NCBI RefSeq assembly: GCF_017427025.1 | Contig: NZ_JAFLNG010000001.1 | Coordinates: 1 to 40,369 of the forward strand | Length of the DNA: 40,369 bases | Source of the DNA: Streptomyces sp. FH025 | GTDB lineage: Bacteria; Actinomycetota; Actinomycetes; Streptomycetales; Streptomycetaceae | Direction of reading: 5' to 3' | Shown here: positions 27,938-38,521 of the stretch, in pieces | Layout of the letters: each line of letters opens with the position of its first letter | How positions within the stretch are numbered: the first letter of the stretch is position 1 | Program-made: the position numbers and the translations under genes | The notes under the pieces: model-generated | The model's input: the letters and a program-made list of their open reading frames with translations, nothing else | Database searches by the model: none | Told to the model about the DNA's origin: nothing

Positions 27938-30900
27938 ATGCAGCAGATATCGGTCAGCCCCGTCTTCGTCGGCCGCGGCAGCGAGATCACCGAACTGACC
28001 GCCGCGCTGCGCCGGGCCGGCACCGGCAGCCCGCAGACCGTGCTGATCGGGGGCGAGGCGGGCGTCGGCAAGACCCGGCTGCTGGAGGAGTTCCTGCAGC
28101 GTGCCGCCGACGGGGGAGCGGTCACCTCCCTGGGCGGCTGTCTGGAGGTCGGCGCCGAGGGCCTGCCGTACGCGCCGCTGGCCACCGCGCTGCGCCGGCT
28201 GTACCGCTCGCTGGGCGCCGAACTGGAGGCCGCCGCGGCCGGCAGCGAGGGGCACCTCGCCCGGCTGCTCCCCGAGTTCGGCGAGGCTGACGGCGAACCG
28301 AACGACGAGTACGGCCGGGCCCGGCTGTTCGAGCACACCGCGAGGCTGTTCGAACGGCTCGGCGCGGAGCGTACCCTCGTCCTCGCCGTCGAGGACCTGC
28401 ACTGGTCCGACCGCTCCACCCGCGAGCTGCTGGCCTTCCTGGTGCGCACCCTGCACCGCTCCCGGGTGCTGCTGGTCGCCACCTACCGCACCGACGACCT
28501 GCACCGCCGGCACCCGCTGCGCCCCTTCCTGGCCGAGCTGGAACGCCTGCGCACCGTCCAGCGGCTGGAGCTGGCGCGGTTCGACCGCCGCGAGGTCGCC
28601 GCCCAGTTGGCCGGCATCCTCGGCACCGCCACCCCCGACCGCCAGCTGGTGGACCGCATCCACCGCCGCTCGGAGGGGAACCCGTTCTTCGTCGAGGAGT
28701 TGGCCACCGCCTTCCAGGACGGCTTCGGCGCCGGGCTGACCGATTCGCTGCGGGACATCCTGCTGGTGCGGGTCGAGGGCCTGGACGAGGAGGCCCAGCG
28801 GGTGGTGCGGATCGCCGCCGAGGGCGGCTCGTACGTCGAACACGCCCTGCTGGCCGCCGTCCTGGACGAGGACGAGGAGTCGCTGATCGAGGCGCTGCGG
28901 GTGGCCGTCGGCGCCAACATCCTGCGCCCGGACAGCGAGGGCGAGGGCTACCGCTTCCGGCACGCGCTGGTGCGCGAGGCGGTCTCGGACGACCTGCTGC
29001 CCGGCGAACGGCACCGGATCAACCGCAAGTTCGCGCTCGCCGTGGAGGCCCAGCCGCACCTCGTCTCCTCCGACGTGCTGCCCGCTCGGCTGGCCAACTA
29101 CTGGTACCACGCGCACGATCCGGCCCGCGCCCTGCCGACCGCCCTGGACGCCGCCCGAGCGGCCCGCCGCCGCAACGCCTTCGCCGAGCAGCTCGGCATG
29201 CTGGAACGGGCCCTGGAGCTGTGGGACATGGTCTCCGAGGACGTGCTGGCGCACACCCTGCGCCCGTACGACTGGGCCGAGACCTACCCGCCCGGCTCCC
29301 GCGACCACAGCCCCGCCGACGCGGACTGCGACCGGATCCAGCTGGTCGACGTGCTGGCCGAGGCGGTGGTCGCGGCCCGGCGCTGCGGCGACCGCGAGCG
29401 CGGGCTGAGCCTGGCCAAGCGCGGGCTGCGGCTGGTCGACGAGGCGGAGCACCCGGTGCGCGCGGCCTGGTTCCGGATCAACCGGGCCCGGATGCTGGGC
29501 AATCTGCGCCGCTCCGGGGACGACGAGGAGATCGCCCACGCCCACCGGCTGGTGGAGCACCTGCCGCCGTCCGCCGTCCAGGCCGAGGTGTTCGCGCTGG
29601 CCGCCGGCGTCGCGATGCTCAAGAAGCCGGGCCCCGAGCACCTGGAGCTGGCCGAGCGGGCGATCCGGATCGCCGAGCAGGTCGGCGCGCACTCGGTCGA
29701 GGTGCACGCCCGGATGACCCTCGGCGGGCTGCGCGACGACGTGCAGGCCGACGCCGAGGGCGGGCTGGCCGAGCTGGTCGGCGCGGTCGAGCGGGCCCGT
29801 CGGCTGGGCGTGCCCGACCTCCTGCTGCGCGGCCTCAACAACCTGTCCAGCGCGCAGCGCGCACTGGGCCGGGCCGAGGAGGCCGCCCGGCTGGCCCGGG
29901 AGGGCCTGGACTTCGCCGACGGCAACGGCCTGCTGCGCAACATCGGCACCATCCTGACCGGCAACCTGGTCGAGGCGCTCGCCGACCTCGGGCGGCTACG
30001 GGAGGCCGAGGAGGTGCTCGCCGCCTGCGAGTTGACCAGCCTGAGCGGCACCCACGCCGAGTTCCTGGACCGGATGCGCGGCGACCTCGCCCTGCTGCGC
30101 GGGGACCTGCACACCGCGGCGACCATGCTGGCCCGGGCCCGGGCGGCCAACCGGGTCGGCCAGGTCCAGCACAGCGTGCCGATCAGCCGGCTGGCCGTAC
30201 GGGTCGCCGCGCACGGCGGGCGGCCGCTGGAGGCCCGGGCCGAACTGCTCGCCGCGCTCGCGGAGGAGGGGCGGCCCGGCCAGGAGTCGGACGTCTACCC
30301 GCTGCTGGTGGAGGCCGCCGGGGTGGAGGCGGACAGCCGGGGCCTGCCGCAGGCCGAGGCGGGCCGGGCCGAGGCGCTGGCCGCGATCGCCGCGGTGGCC
30401 GCCGAACTGCGGCCCCGGGTGCCGCTGCACCACGGCTGGGCCCGGCTGCTGGAGGCCGAACTGGCCCGCGCCGAGGCGGCCGACACGCCGGAGCAGTGGG
30501 CGGCGGCGGTCACCGCGCTGCGGCCGACCGGCCTGCCGTACCCGATGGCGCTCGCGCTGCTGCGCGCCGGCGAGGCCGAGGTACGGGCCGGGCGGCGCGA
30601 GTCGGCGGCCGAACTGCTGCGCGAGGCCGCCGAATTGGCGGCCACTCGGGGGGACCGGCCGCTGGGGGCCCAGATCGCCGCGCTGGCCGAGCGGGCCGGG
30701 CTCACCCTGACCCCGGCCGAGCGCCCGGCCGCGGCCGCCGCGCCGACGGCGGACACCGCGGACTCCTTCGGTCTCACCCCCCGCGAGCGGGACGTGCTGA
30801 GGCTGCTCGCACGCGGCTGGACCAACCGGCAGATCGCCGAGGAGCTGTACATCTCTCCGAAGACCGCAAGCGTGCACGTGTCCAACATCCTGGGCAAGCT

Positions 30901-30985
30901 CGCGGTCGGCGGCCGGGGCGAGGCGGCCGCGCTGGCCCACCGGCTGCGCCTGTTCCCCGACGATCTGGCCCCCTCGGGCCGCTGA
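27938..30985 (+). CDS. Large ATP-binding LuxR-family (LAL) regulator
   Basis: A 1015-residue regulator. The N-terminal AAA/NTPase domain has Walker A GEAGVGKT (about residues 39-46) and Walker B TLVLAVEDLHWSD (about 147-159). A long helical TPR-like middle follows, and a LuxR helix-turn-helix closes the protein: FGLTPRERDVLRLLARGWTNRQIAEELYISPKTASVHVSNILGKLAV. Members of this class typically switch on carbon use or antibiotic clusters after sensing an inducer; the target here is unknown. The ATG at 27938 (MQQISVSPVFVGR) lacks a ribosome binding site; CATGCT 7 bases upstream suggests a leaderless message. ATG 27926 is an alternative. A hairpin terminator follows. Confidence 0.93.
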   Translation: MQQISVSPVFVGRGSEITELTAALRRAGTGSPQTVLIGGEAGVGKTRLLEEFLQRAADGGAVTSLGGCLEVGAEGLPYAPLATALRRLYRSLGAELEAAAAGSEGHLARLLPEFGEADGEPNDEYGRARLFEHTARLFERLGAERTLVLAVEDLHWSDRSTRELLAFLVRTLHRSRVLLVATYRTDDLHRRHPLRPFLAELERLRTVQRLELARFDRREVAAQLAGILGTATPDRQLVDRIHRRSEGNPFFVEELATAFQDGFGAGLTDSLRDILLVRVEGLDEEAQRVVRIAAEGGSYVEHALLAAVLDEDEESLIEALRVAVGANILRPDSEGEGYRFRHALVREAVSDDLLPGERHRINRKFALAVEAQPHLVSSDVLPARLANYWYHAHDPARALPTALDAARAARRRNAFAEQLGMLERALELWDMVSEDVLAHTLRPYDWAETYPPGSRDHSPADADCDRIQLVDVLAEAVVAARRCGDRERGLSLAKRGLRLVDEAEHPVRAAWFRINRARMLGNLRRSGDDEEIAHAHRLVEHLPPSAVQAEVFALAAGVAMLKKPGPEHLELAERAIRIAEQVGAHSVEVHARMTLGGLRDDVQADAEGGLAELVGAVERARRLGVPDLLLRGLNNLSSAQRALGRAEEAARLAREGLDFADGNGLLRNIGTILTGNLVEALADLGRLREAEEVLAACELTSLSGTHAEFLDRMRGDLALLRGDLHTAATMLARARAANRVGQVQHSVPISRLAVRVAAHGGRPLEARAELLAALAEEGRPGQESDVYPLLVEAAGVEADSRGLPQAEAGRAEALAAIAAVAAELRPRVPLHHGWARLLEAELARAEAADTPEQWAAAVTALRPTGLPYPMALALLRAGEAEVRAGRRESAAELLREAAELAATRGDRPLGAQIAALAERAGLTLTPAERPAAAAAPTADTADSFGLTPRERDVLRLLARGWTNRQIAEELYISPKTASVHVSNILGKLAVGGRGEAAALAHRLRLFPDDLAPSGR

Positions 30986-31000
30986 ACCGCAGGTCGCGCA

Positions 31001-31032
31001 CCCCGGACGGGCCCCTTCGCGCCCGTCCGGGG
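31001..31032 (+). terminator. Terminator after LuxR regulator
   Basis: Perfect 12-bp stem CCCCGGACGGGC / GCCCGTCCGGGG with an 8-base loop, 15 bases past the stop. Confidence 0.85.
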
Positions 31033-31140
31033 CGGGCGGACGGGCGCCGCCGCGTGCTCCTGTGCGCGCCGCGTGAGCCCCCGTCCGCGCGCCGTCGCCA
31101 ACCGGGACGATCCGTCGGAATCAGGTGCATTTCCCCCCTC

Positions 31141-31359
31141 CCCGGCCATTACTCTAAGTTGAATGTGCGTGCCGTTGAGTGACGGATCTGGTGTAGGGTC
31201 CCGCTCGGGAACATCGGTGCGGTGCGGTGACCGGAAGGCCGCCCACCCCCTGGGCCACCGTCCTGACGGGGCGCCAGGCCGCCGCGTACGGCCGAGAGGT
31301 ACGCGGCCGGTGGCCCGTGACCGGGGTGCCAGGCCCCGGGCCGGAGGGGGAGAGACCGA
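31141..31359 (+). promoter_or_regulatory. Structured leader before second GGDEF-EAL gene
   Basis: TAGGGT at 31194-31199 is a likely -10; TTGAGT at 31175 is too close (13 bases) to be a normal -35. The following leader folds into nested stems: GGGCCACCG (31252-31260) with CGGTGGCCC (31308-31316), enclosing GCCGCGTAC (31281-31289) with GTACGCGGC (31299-31307). GACGGGGCGCCAGGCC (31265-31280) recurs as GACCGGGGTGCCAGGCC (31319-31335). GGAGGGGGAG precedes the GTG start. It does not match a riboswitch I know. The stretch 31033-31140 shows nothing distinct. Confidence 0.5.
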
Positions 31360-34300
31360 GTGAGCTCCACCGATACGCTGCTGCCCGGAGCCGCATGTCC
31401 GGGCGTACCGCCCACCGGCGCGTCCGCCGCCGACCTGCCCGCACCCGCCCGGCGCGGCCCGCTGAGCCGGCTCCGCGGCAGTCGTGCGCTGCCGGGACTG
31501 GCCCTCGGCGGGCTCTGCCTGGCCTACGCGCTGGGCGCCGCGACGGGTTGGGGGTCGCGCCAGCTCTCGGTCTTCATGGGTGACTTCGGCCTGGCCGCAG
31601 CCGCCCTCGCGGCCGCGCTGTCCTGCCTGGTGTACGGCTGCACGGTCGGCGGGCACGCCCGCCCGGCCTGGCTGCTGTTCGGCCTCTCCTCGCTCATGGT
31701 CGCCTTCGGCAACGGCACCTGGGGCTGGTACGAGCTGGTCGTGCGCACCCCGCTGCCGAAGGACTCGCTCGCCGAGTACGCCTTCCTGCTGTTCGCCCCG
31801 CTCGCCATCACCGGCGTCCTGGTGCTCGCCCAGCGCCCGCGCTCGGCGGCCGGCTGGCTCTGCCTGCTGCTCGACGGCTGGCTGATCGCCGGCTCGCTGT
31901 TCACCCTGAGCTGGAGCCTGGCGCTCGGCCGGATCGCGGCCGGGGAGGCCGGCTCCCCGCTGCGGCTGGCCCTCAACCTGGCCTATCCGGTACTGGACAT
32001 CCTGCTGGTCAGCCTGGTGGTGGGCCTGCGCTTCGGCGGCCGGGACGGCAACCGGGCGGCCGTGCACACCGCGATGCTGGCGCTCGCCGTCACCGTGCTG
32101 TGCGACGCGCTGTTCACCTCCGCGGAGCTGCGCAGCAGCTACCACTCGGGCGAACTCCTGGACGCCGGCTGGTTCTCCGGCAGCCTGCTGCTCGCCTGGG
32201 CACCGTGGTCCCCGCGCTGGCGCCGTCCGCTGCGCGAACACCCCTCGGCCGGCGGGCTGCCACGGCGCCGGGTGGCCACCACCTTCAGCGCGCTCACCCC
32301 GTACGCGGCGGCCGCGGTGTGCATCGCGGGAATCCTCTACAACGCCCTCGGCGGGCGCCAGTTGGACCGGGTGGTGGCCGCGGCCGCGTGCACCGTCGGG
32401 CTGGCACTGATCCTCAGGCAGGGCGTGATGCTGCTCGACAACCTGTCGCTGGCCCAGGAACTCGCCCACAAGGAGGCGCACTTCCGCTCCCTGGTGCAGG
32501 GCTCCAGCGACGTCATCATGATCGCCGGGGCCAACGGCGTGCTCTCGTACGTGTCCTCGGCCGCGCTCGGCGTCTACGGGCGGGACCCGGAGGAGCTGGT
32601 CGGTGGCAACCTGCTGGACCTCGTCCACCCCGAGGACGTGGACAGAGTGCTCTCCGAGGTCCGCCGCTACCTCGCGAGAGTCCGGCTCGCCGCCCACCGG
32701 GCCCCGGGCACCGCCGAGCCCTCGGCCCGGGTGGAGTGCCGGATCAGCTCCGGCGGCGGCGAGTGGCTGCACGTCGAGTCCACGGTCAGCCGGCACCGCG
32801 ACGGCCTGCTGCTCAACAGCCGGGACGTCACCGAACGCGTCATGCTCCAGGCCCAGTTGCAGCACAACGCCTTCCACGACCCGCTCACCGACCTGCCCAA
32901 CCGGGCGCTGTTCACCCAGCGGCTGCGCGCCGCCCTCGGTGCCCGCGGCCAGCAGGGCGAGGCGGGCGCCGGGGTCGCGGTGCTCTTCCTCGACCTGGAC
33001 GGCTTCAAGGCGGTCAACGACAGCGCCGGCCACCAGGTCGGCGACGAACTGCTGGTGCAGGCCGCCCGCAGGCTCCAGGCCGCCGTCCGCTGCGGGGACA
33101 CCGTCGCCCGGTTCGGCGGCGACGAGTTCGCCGCGCTGGTCTGCGGCCCGCTCGGCCGCCTACAGGTCCAGGAGCTGTCCGAACGGCTGCGGATCGCGCT
33201 CTCCCAGCCGTACTGGATCGGCGGCGTCGAACTCGGCGTCGCCGCCAGCATCGGCATCGCCTTCGGAACCCCCGAACGGGGGCCCGCCGCCGATCCCCGG
33301 GCCGGAGCCGACGAGTTGATGCGCAACGCCGACCTCGCGATGTACCGGGCCAAGTCCGAGGGCAAGGGCCGGGTGGTGCTCTACACCCCCGCGATGCGGG
33401 CCGACCTGGAGCGCCGCACCGACCTGGCGGACCGGCTGCGGCTGGCCGTCCGGGAGGGCGGATTCACCCTGCTGCACCAGCCGGTGGTGGACCTCGCCAG
33501 CGGCGCGGTGACCGGTGTCGAGGCCCAGGCCCGCTGGCGCTCGGCGAGCGGGCTGCTGCTCACCCCGGCCGAGTTCCTGCGCTCGGCCGAACACGGCGAC
33601 GCGGCCGCCCGGTTCTCCCGCTGGTTGGTCCACGAGGCGGTGGCCGCCGCCGTCGCCCGCCGCGACCCGCTCGGCCGCGGCCGGGGCGGGCCGGCGACCG
33701 TCCCGGTGGCCGTCCGGCTCTCCGCCGAGCGGCTCTGCTCGCCCGGCCTGTACGAGGCGGTCGCCGCGGCACTGCGCGACAGCGGGCTGCCGGCCGGCGA
33801 GCTGGTGATCGAGGTGGCCCGGATGGGGCCGGACTCGCTCGCCGACGAACTCGGCCGGCGGCTGGCCGCGTTGCGCCGGCTCGGCGTCTCCACCTGGCTG
33901 GCCGGCTACGGCGCCGGCAGCGGCTCGCTGGGGGCCCTGGCCCGGATGCCCTTCGACGGGCTCAAGCTGGACCGCTCGCTGGTCCGGGACCTCGGCGAGT
34001 CCGCGCTCAGCCGCACCCTCGCCGGGCACTCGCTGCGGCTCGGCCGCGACCTCGGGATGGCCACCGCCGCCGAAGGGGTGGACCTGCCCCGCCAGGTCGT
34101 CGCGCTGCAGGAGCTGGGCTGCCGCCAGGCCCAGGGATCGGCCTTCGCCCCGCCGCTGGACGAGATCCGGTTGCGCCGGGCGCTGGCCCGCCGCGGCTAC
34201 CCCCTGCCCGGGCCCGGCCCGCTCTCCGCCCGGTGCCCTCAACCGGCCGCGGACGCCCGTACGAGTGGCCGGACGGAGCCCCCCGGGGGGCGTGGCGTAG

Positions 34301-34392
34301 ATCACCTCGGGGCCTCCGACCTGCCCGAACGCCCTGCCGTTGCCGGTCCGACAGCTGGTCCGAATGACGAGACGGGCGTCCCACCTGCTTGA
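31360..34392 (+). CDS. Membrane PAS-GGDEF-EAL protein with eroded EAL domain
   Basis: A 1010-residue protein. About eight to ten N-terminal hydrophobic helices form a membrane sensor (to about residue 360). A PAS domain (HFRSLVQGSSDVIMIAG, near 375-490), GGDEF domain and EAL domain follow. GGDEF is intact (586-590) with an RxxD product-inhibition site (RCGD, 577-580), so diguanylate cyclase activity is likely. The EAL domain reads EAQ at 721-723, and the metal-binding DDFG is replaced by AGYG (848-851); the second Glu of the ITER-type motif is also lost, so phosphodiesterase activity is unlikely. The GTG start follows GGAGGGGGAG. It probably makes c-di-GMP under a membrane signal. Confidence 0.92.
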   Translation: MSSTDTLLPGAACPGVPPTGASAADLPAPARRGPLSRLRGSRALPGLALGGLCLAYALGAATGWGSRQLSVFMGDFGLAAAALAAALSCLVYGCTVGGHARPAWLLFGLSSLMVAFGNGTWGWYELVVRTPLPKDSLAEYAFLLFAPLAITGVLVLAQRPRSAAGWLCLLLDGWLIAGSLFTLSWSLALGRIAAGEAGSPLRLALNLAYPVLDILLVSLVVGLRFGGRDGNRAAVHTAMLALAVTVLCDALFTSAELRSSYHSGELLDAGWFSGSLLLAWAPWSPRWRRPLREHPSAGGLPRRRVATTFSALTPYAAAAVCIAGILYNALGGRQLDRVVAAAACTVGLALILRQGVMLLDNLSLAQELAHKEAHFRSLVQGSSDVIMIAGANGVLSYVSSAALGVYGRDPEELVGGNLLDLVHPEDVDRVLSEVRRYLARVRLAAHRAPGTAEPSARVECRISSGGGEWLHVESTVSRHRDGLLLNSRDVTERVMLQAQLQHNAFHDPLTDLPNRALFTQRLRAALGARGQQGEAGAGVAVLFLDLDGFKAVNDSAGHQVGDELLVQAARRLQAAVRCGDTVARFGGDEFAALVCGPLGRLQVQELSERLRIALSQPYWIGGVELGVAASIGIAFGTPERGPAADPRAGADELMRNADLAMYRAKSEGKGRVVLYTPAMRADLERRTDLADRLRLAVREGGFTLLHQPVVDLASGAVTGVEAQARWRSASGLLLTPAEFLRSAEHGDAAARFSRWLVHEAVAAAVARRDPLGRGRGGPATVPVAVRLSAERLCSPGLYEAVAAALRDSGLPAGELVIEVARMGPDSLADELGRRLAALRRLGVSTWLAGYGAGSGSLGALARMPFDGLKLDRSLVRDLGESALSRTLAGHSLRLGRDLGMATAAEGVDLPRQVVALQELGCRQAQGSAFAPPLDEIRLRRALARRGYPLPGPGPLSARCPQPAADARTSGRTEPPGGRGVDHLGASDLPERPAVAGPTAGPNDETGVPPA

Positions 34393-34425
34393 CACACCAC
34401 CCCGGACGGGAGGAAGGTCGTTGCC

Positions 34426-34467
34426 ATGCGCACCCGAATTCTCGTACTTGGCGGGCGCGTCGGCTGA
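34426..34467 (+). CDS. ilvB leader peptide
   Basis: ATG at 34426 with GGAGGAAGG upstream starts a 13-residue peptide MRTRILVLGGRVG. Ile, Leu and Val make up five of 13 residues, and ATT, GTA and CTT are codons rarely used in this DNA. This is the known actinobacterial ilvB leader-peptide pattern: when branched-chain aminoacyl-tRNA is scarce the ribosome stalls and the downstream terminator is prevented. Confidence 0.9.
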   Translation: MRTRILVLGGRVG

Positions 34468-34507
34468 GTGGGCTCACACGCCCCGCTCGTGACAGACCGA
34501 CGCGCCA

Positions 34508-34541
34508 CCCCTCGCATGCCCTTGGGCACGAGGGGTTTTTT
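34508..34541 (+). terminator. ilvB attenuator terminator
   Basis: CCCCTCG (34508-34514) pairs with CGAGGGG (34529-34535), and inside it TGCCC pairs with GGGCA; six T residues follow at 34536-34541. It is a classic intrinsic terminator, rare in this otherwise T-poor DNA, placed 40 bases past the leader peptide. The rest of the 34393-34723 gap holds the leader RNA; the alternative antiterminator pairing was not resolved. Confidence 0.93.
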
Positions 34542-34723
34542 GTTGCACTGACGCTGTTCCACCTCCGCAAGACCCCTGGCCCCGACCGCCCCTCAAGTCC
34601 GATCTGTTGGATTGAGCGGGACGATTGAGGCAGAGCCGGCGATCGACCCGGACCGGGACCCCGCCCTCCGCAGCACCGGGGCCCGTACCTCCGGGTCGGC
34701 AAAATCCGAGAAGAGACAGGCAG

Positions 34724-36577
34724 ATGACTGAGCACGCCGCTTCCCCCCGCCGCGGGGACAACCCGGCCGCCCACGCTCCCGCTCCCCAGCACGTCGTCGA
34801 GACCATGACCGGAGCCCAGTCGCTCATCCGCTCGCTTGAGGCCGTGGGCGCGGACACCGTCTTCGGCATCCCGGGCGGGGCCATCCTTCCCGCGTACGAC
34901 CCGCTGATGGACTCCGTCGAGGTGCGCCACATCCTGGTCCGGCACGAGCAGGGCGCCGGGCACGCCGCCACCGGCTACGCGCAGGCCACCGGCCGGGTCG
35001 GGGTCTGCATGGCCACCTCGGGGCCGGGTGCGACCAACCTGGTCACCCCGATCGCCGACGCGTACATGGACTCCGTGCCGATCGTCGCGATCACCGGCCA
35101 GGTCTCCTCCAAGGCGATCGGCACCGACGCCTTCCAGGAGGCGGACATCTGCGGCATCACGATGCCGATCACCAAGCACAACTACCTGGTCACCGACCCC
35201 GCCGAGATCCCCCGGGTGATCGCCGAGGCCTTCCACATCGCCGCCACCGGCCGCCCCGGCCCCGTCCTGGTCGACATCGCCAAGGACGCCCTCCAGGCCA
35301 CCACCACCTTCCGCTGGCCGGTCGAGCACCAGCTGCCGGGCTACCGCCCGGTCACCAAGCCGCACGCCAAGCAGATCCGCGAGGCCGCGAAGCTGCTGGT
35401 CAGCTCCAAGCGCCCGGTGCTCTACGTCGGCGGCGGCGTGATCAAGGCGCAGGCCACCGCCGAGCTGCGGATCCTCGCTGAGCTGACCGGCGCCCCGGTC
35501 GTCACCACCCTGATGGCGCTCGGCGCCTTCCCGGACAGCCACCCGCAGCACCTGGGCATGCCGGGCATGCACGGCTCCGTCCCGGCCGTCACCGCGCTCC
35601 AGAAGTCGGACCTGCTGTTCACCCTCGGCGCCCGCTTCGACGACCGGGTCACCGGCAAGCTGGACAGCTTCGCCCCGTACGCCAAGATCGTGCACGCCGA
35701 CATCGACCCGGCCGAGATCGGCAAGAACCGCCCGGCGGACGTGCCGATCGTCGGCGACGCCCGCGAGGTGCTGGCCGACCTGATCGTCGCCGTCCAGGCC
35801 GAGTTCGACGCCGGCCACAAGGGCGACTACTCGGAGTGGTGGCAGAAGCTCGACGAGTGGAAGCGCACCTACCCGCTGGGCTACGAGCCGGCCCCGAACG
35901 GCCAGCTCTCCCCGCAGCAGGTCATCGAGCGGATCGGTCAGCTGGTCGGCTCGGACGCGATCTACGCCGCGGGCGTCGGCCAGCACCAGATGTGGAGCTC
36001 GCAGTACATCCGGTTCGAGAAGCCCGGTACCTGGCTCAACTCCGGCGGCGCCGGCACCATGGGCTACGCCGTCCCGGCGGCCATGGGCGCCAAGGCCGGC
36101 CGCCCGGAGACCGCGGTCTGGGCCATCGACGGCGACGGCTGCTTCCAGATGACCAACCAGGAGCTGGTCACCTGCGCCCTGAACGACATCCCGATCAAGG
36201 TCGCGGTCATCAACAACGGCTCGCTGGGCATGGTCCGGCAGTGGCAGACGCTGTTCTACAACCAGCGCTACTCCAACACCGTGCTGCACTCCGGTCCGGA
36301 GCACGACGGCATCGAGCCGCCGGCCCAGGGCACCCGGATCCCCGACTTCGTCCGGCTGTCCGAGGCGATGGGCTGCGTCGGCCTGCGCTGCGAGCGCCCC
36401 GAGGACCTGGACGCGGTCATCCGGCAGGCGATGGAGATCAACGACCGCCCGGTCGTCATCGACTTCATCGTCCACCAGGACGCCATGGTCTGGCCGATGG
36501 TCGCGGCCGGCACCAGCAACGACGAGATCCAGTTCGCCAAGGGCGTGCGCCCGGACTTCGGCGACGATCTCGACTGA
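34724..36577 (+). CDS. ilvB: Acetolactate synthase large subunit
   Basis: Thiamine-diphosphate enzyme that joins pyruvates (or pyruvate and 2-ketobutyrate), the first common step to valine, leucine and isoleucine. The product is 617 residues. The TPP-activating Glu is in [16 protein letters not shown] (about E75), the FAD/central domain follows, and the TPP motif [29 protein letters not shown] is near the C-terminal third. The ATG at 34724 starts [12 protein letters not shown] with a purine-rich AGAGACAGG upstream. It is controlled by the leader peptide and attenuator. ilvN follows after 82 bases. Confidence 0.97.
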   Translation: MTEHAASPRRGDNPAAHAPAPQHVVETMTGAQSLIRSLEAVGADTVFGIPGGAILPAYDPLMDSVEVRHILVRHEQGAGHAATGYAQATGRVGVCMATSGPGATNLVTPIADAYMDSVPIVAITGQVSSKAIGTDAFQEADICGITMPITKHNYLVTDPAEIPRVIAEAFHIAATGRPGPVLVDIAKDALQATTTFRWPVEHQLPGYRPVTKPHAKQIREAAKLLVSSKRPVLYVGGGVIKAQATAELRILAELTGAPVVTTLMALGAFPDSHPQHLGMPGMHGSVPAVTALQKSDLLFTLGARFDDRVTGKLDSFAPYAKIVHADIDPAEIGKNRPADVPIVGDAREVLADLIVAVQAEFDAGHKGDYSEWWQKLDEWKRTYPLGYEPAPNGQLSPQQVIERIGQLVGSDAIYAAGVGQHQMWSSQYIRFEKPGTWLNSGGAGTMGYAVPAAMGAKAGRPETAVWAIDGDGCFQMTNQELVTCALNDIPIKVAVINNGSLGMVRQWQTLFYNQRYSNTVLHSGPEHDGIEPPAQGTRIPDFVRLSEAMGCVGLRCERPEDLDAVIRQAMEINDRPVVIDFIVHQDAMVWPMVAAGTSNDEIQFAKGVRPDFGDDLD

Positions 36578-36659
36578 CTGCCCCCGCCCACCCGTCGCCC
36601 ACCGCCACCCTTCTTGGGACCGGCTCCGCCGGACCCCTCTTGTGCGACTGAGGAATCCC

Positions 36660-37184
36660 ATGTCCAAGCACACCCTCTCCGTCCTGGTCGAGAACAAGCC
36701 CGGCGTGCTCGCCCGCATCGCCGCGCTGTTCTCCCGTCGGGGCTTCAACATCGACTCCCTCGCCGTCGGCTCGACCGAGCATCCGGACGTGTCCCGGATG
36801 ACGATCGTGGTCAACGTCGAGGACCTCCCGCTGGAACAGGTCACCAAGCAGCTCAACAAGCTCGTGAACGTGATAAAGATCGTCGAACTCGACCAGTCCG
36901 CTGCGATCCAGCGGGAACTGGTCCTGGTGAAGGTCCGCGCCGACAACGAGACCCGGTCGCAGATCGTCGAGATCGTCCAGCTGTTCCGTGCCAAGACCGT
37001 CGACGTGTCGCCGGAAGCGGTGACCATCGAGGCCACCGGTAGCTCGGACAAGCTGGAGGCCATGCTCCGGATGCTGGAGCCTTACGGCATCAAGGAGTTG
37101 GTCCAGTCCGGCCTGGTCGCCATCGGCCGCGGCGCGCGTTCGATCACGGACCGCTCGCTGCGCGCCCTCGACCGCAGCGCCTGA
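36660..37184 (+). CDS. ilvN: Acetolactate synthase small (regulatory) subunit
   Basis: A 174-residue regulatory subunit that binds IlvB and confers valine feedback. The ACT domain at the N-terminus reads HTLSVLVENKPGVLARIAALFSRRGFNIDSLAVG, and the C-terminal ALS domain follows. The ATG at 36660 has AGGAAT upstream and gives the usual MSKHTLSV start; an in-frame TTG or GTG further upstream is rejected. ilvC starts 113 bases later. Confidence 0.96.
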   Translation: MSKHTLSVLVENKPGVLARIAALFSRRGFNIDSLAVGSTEHPDVSRMTIVVNVEDLPLEQVTKQLNKLVNVIKIVELDQSAAIQRELVLVKVRADNETRSQIVEIVQLFRAKTVDVSPEAVTIEATGSSDKLEAMLRMLEPYGIKELVQSGLVAIGRGARSITDRSLRALDRSA

Positions 37185-37255
37185 CCCGCGCTGTCTCAAC
37201 TGCTGAAGACTGCAGAAGCAAAGACCCCACACCCCGCCAGGTGCGATTACGGTGA

Positions 37256-38296
<1,041 letters not shown>

Positions 38297-38339
38297 GCCT
38301 TCCCGACAGGTTCGATTTTGTAAGTTCGTTGTACAAGTA

Positions 38340-38380
38340 GGCTGCTCTCGTCCGGGTGATTTCGCCGGACGGGAGCAGCC
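38340..38380 (+). terminator. 16-bp-stem terminator after ilvC
   Basis: GGCTGCTCTCGTCCGG (38340-38355) pairs with CCGGACGGGAGCAGCC (38365-38380), with one T-G wobble and a 9-base loop. It separates ilvC from serA; the next 140 bases to serA must hold its promoter, which I cannot define. Confidence 0.88.
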
Positions 38381-38521
38381 GGGCGCCCAGCCCGTCGATA
38401 CACTCCGAGTGCGCGTCAGGCCCACAGCGTCGTGCGTCTACCTACGCGGCATGCCACCTTCCCCCGCCCTCACACGCCACGCGCGTGCGCCGGGGAACCG
38501 GACAGTTAAGGACCCACTGTC

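Noticed and set aside
31141-31359. c-di-GMP riboswitch upstream of the GGDEF-EAL gene
   Set aside because: The conserved GEMM-I core could not be found; only generic stems are seen.
30295-33033. 912-codon minus-strand frame across the LuxR regulator and GGDEF-EAL gene
   Set aside because: Low-complexity Gln/Gly/Arg composition and crosses two well supported plus-strand genes and a terminator.
34389-34394. TTGACA considered as the -35 of ilvB
   Set aside because: It overlaps the stop codon of the upstream gene and no -10 box follows at a proper distance.
34007-37063. 1018-codon minus-strand frame opposite ilvB/ilvN
   Set aside because: Antisense shadow of ilvB and ilvN; no recognisable domain.
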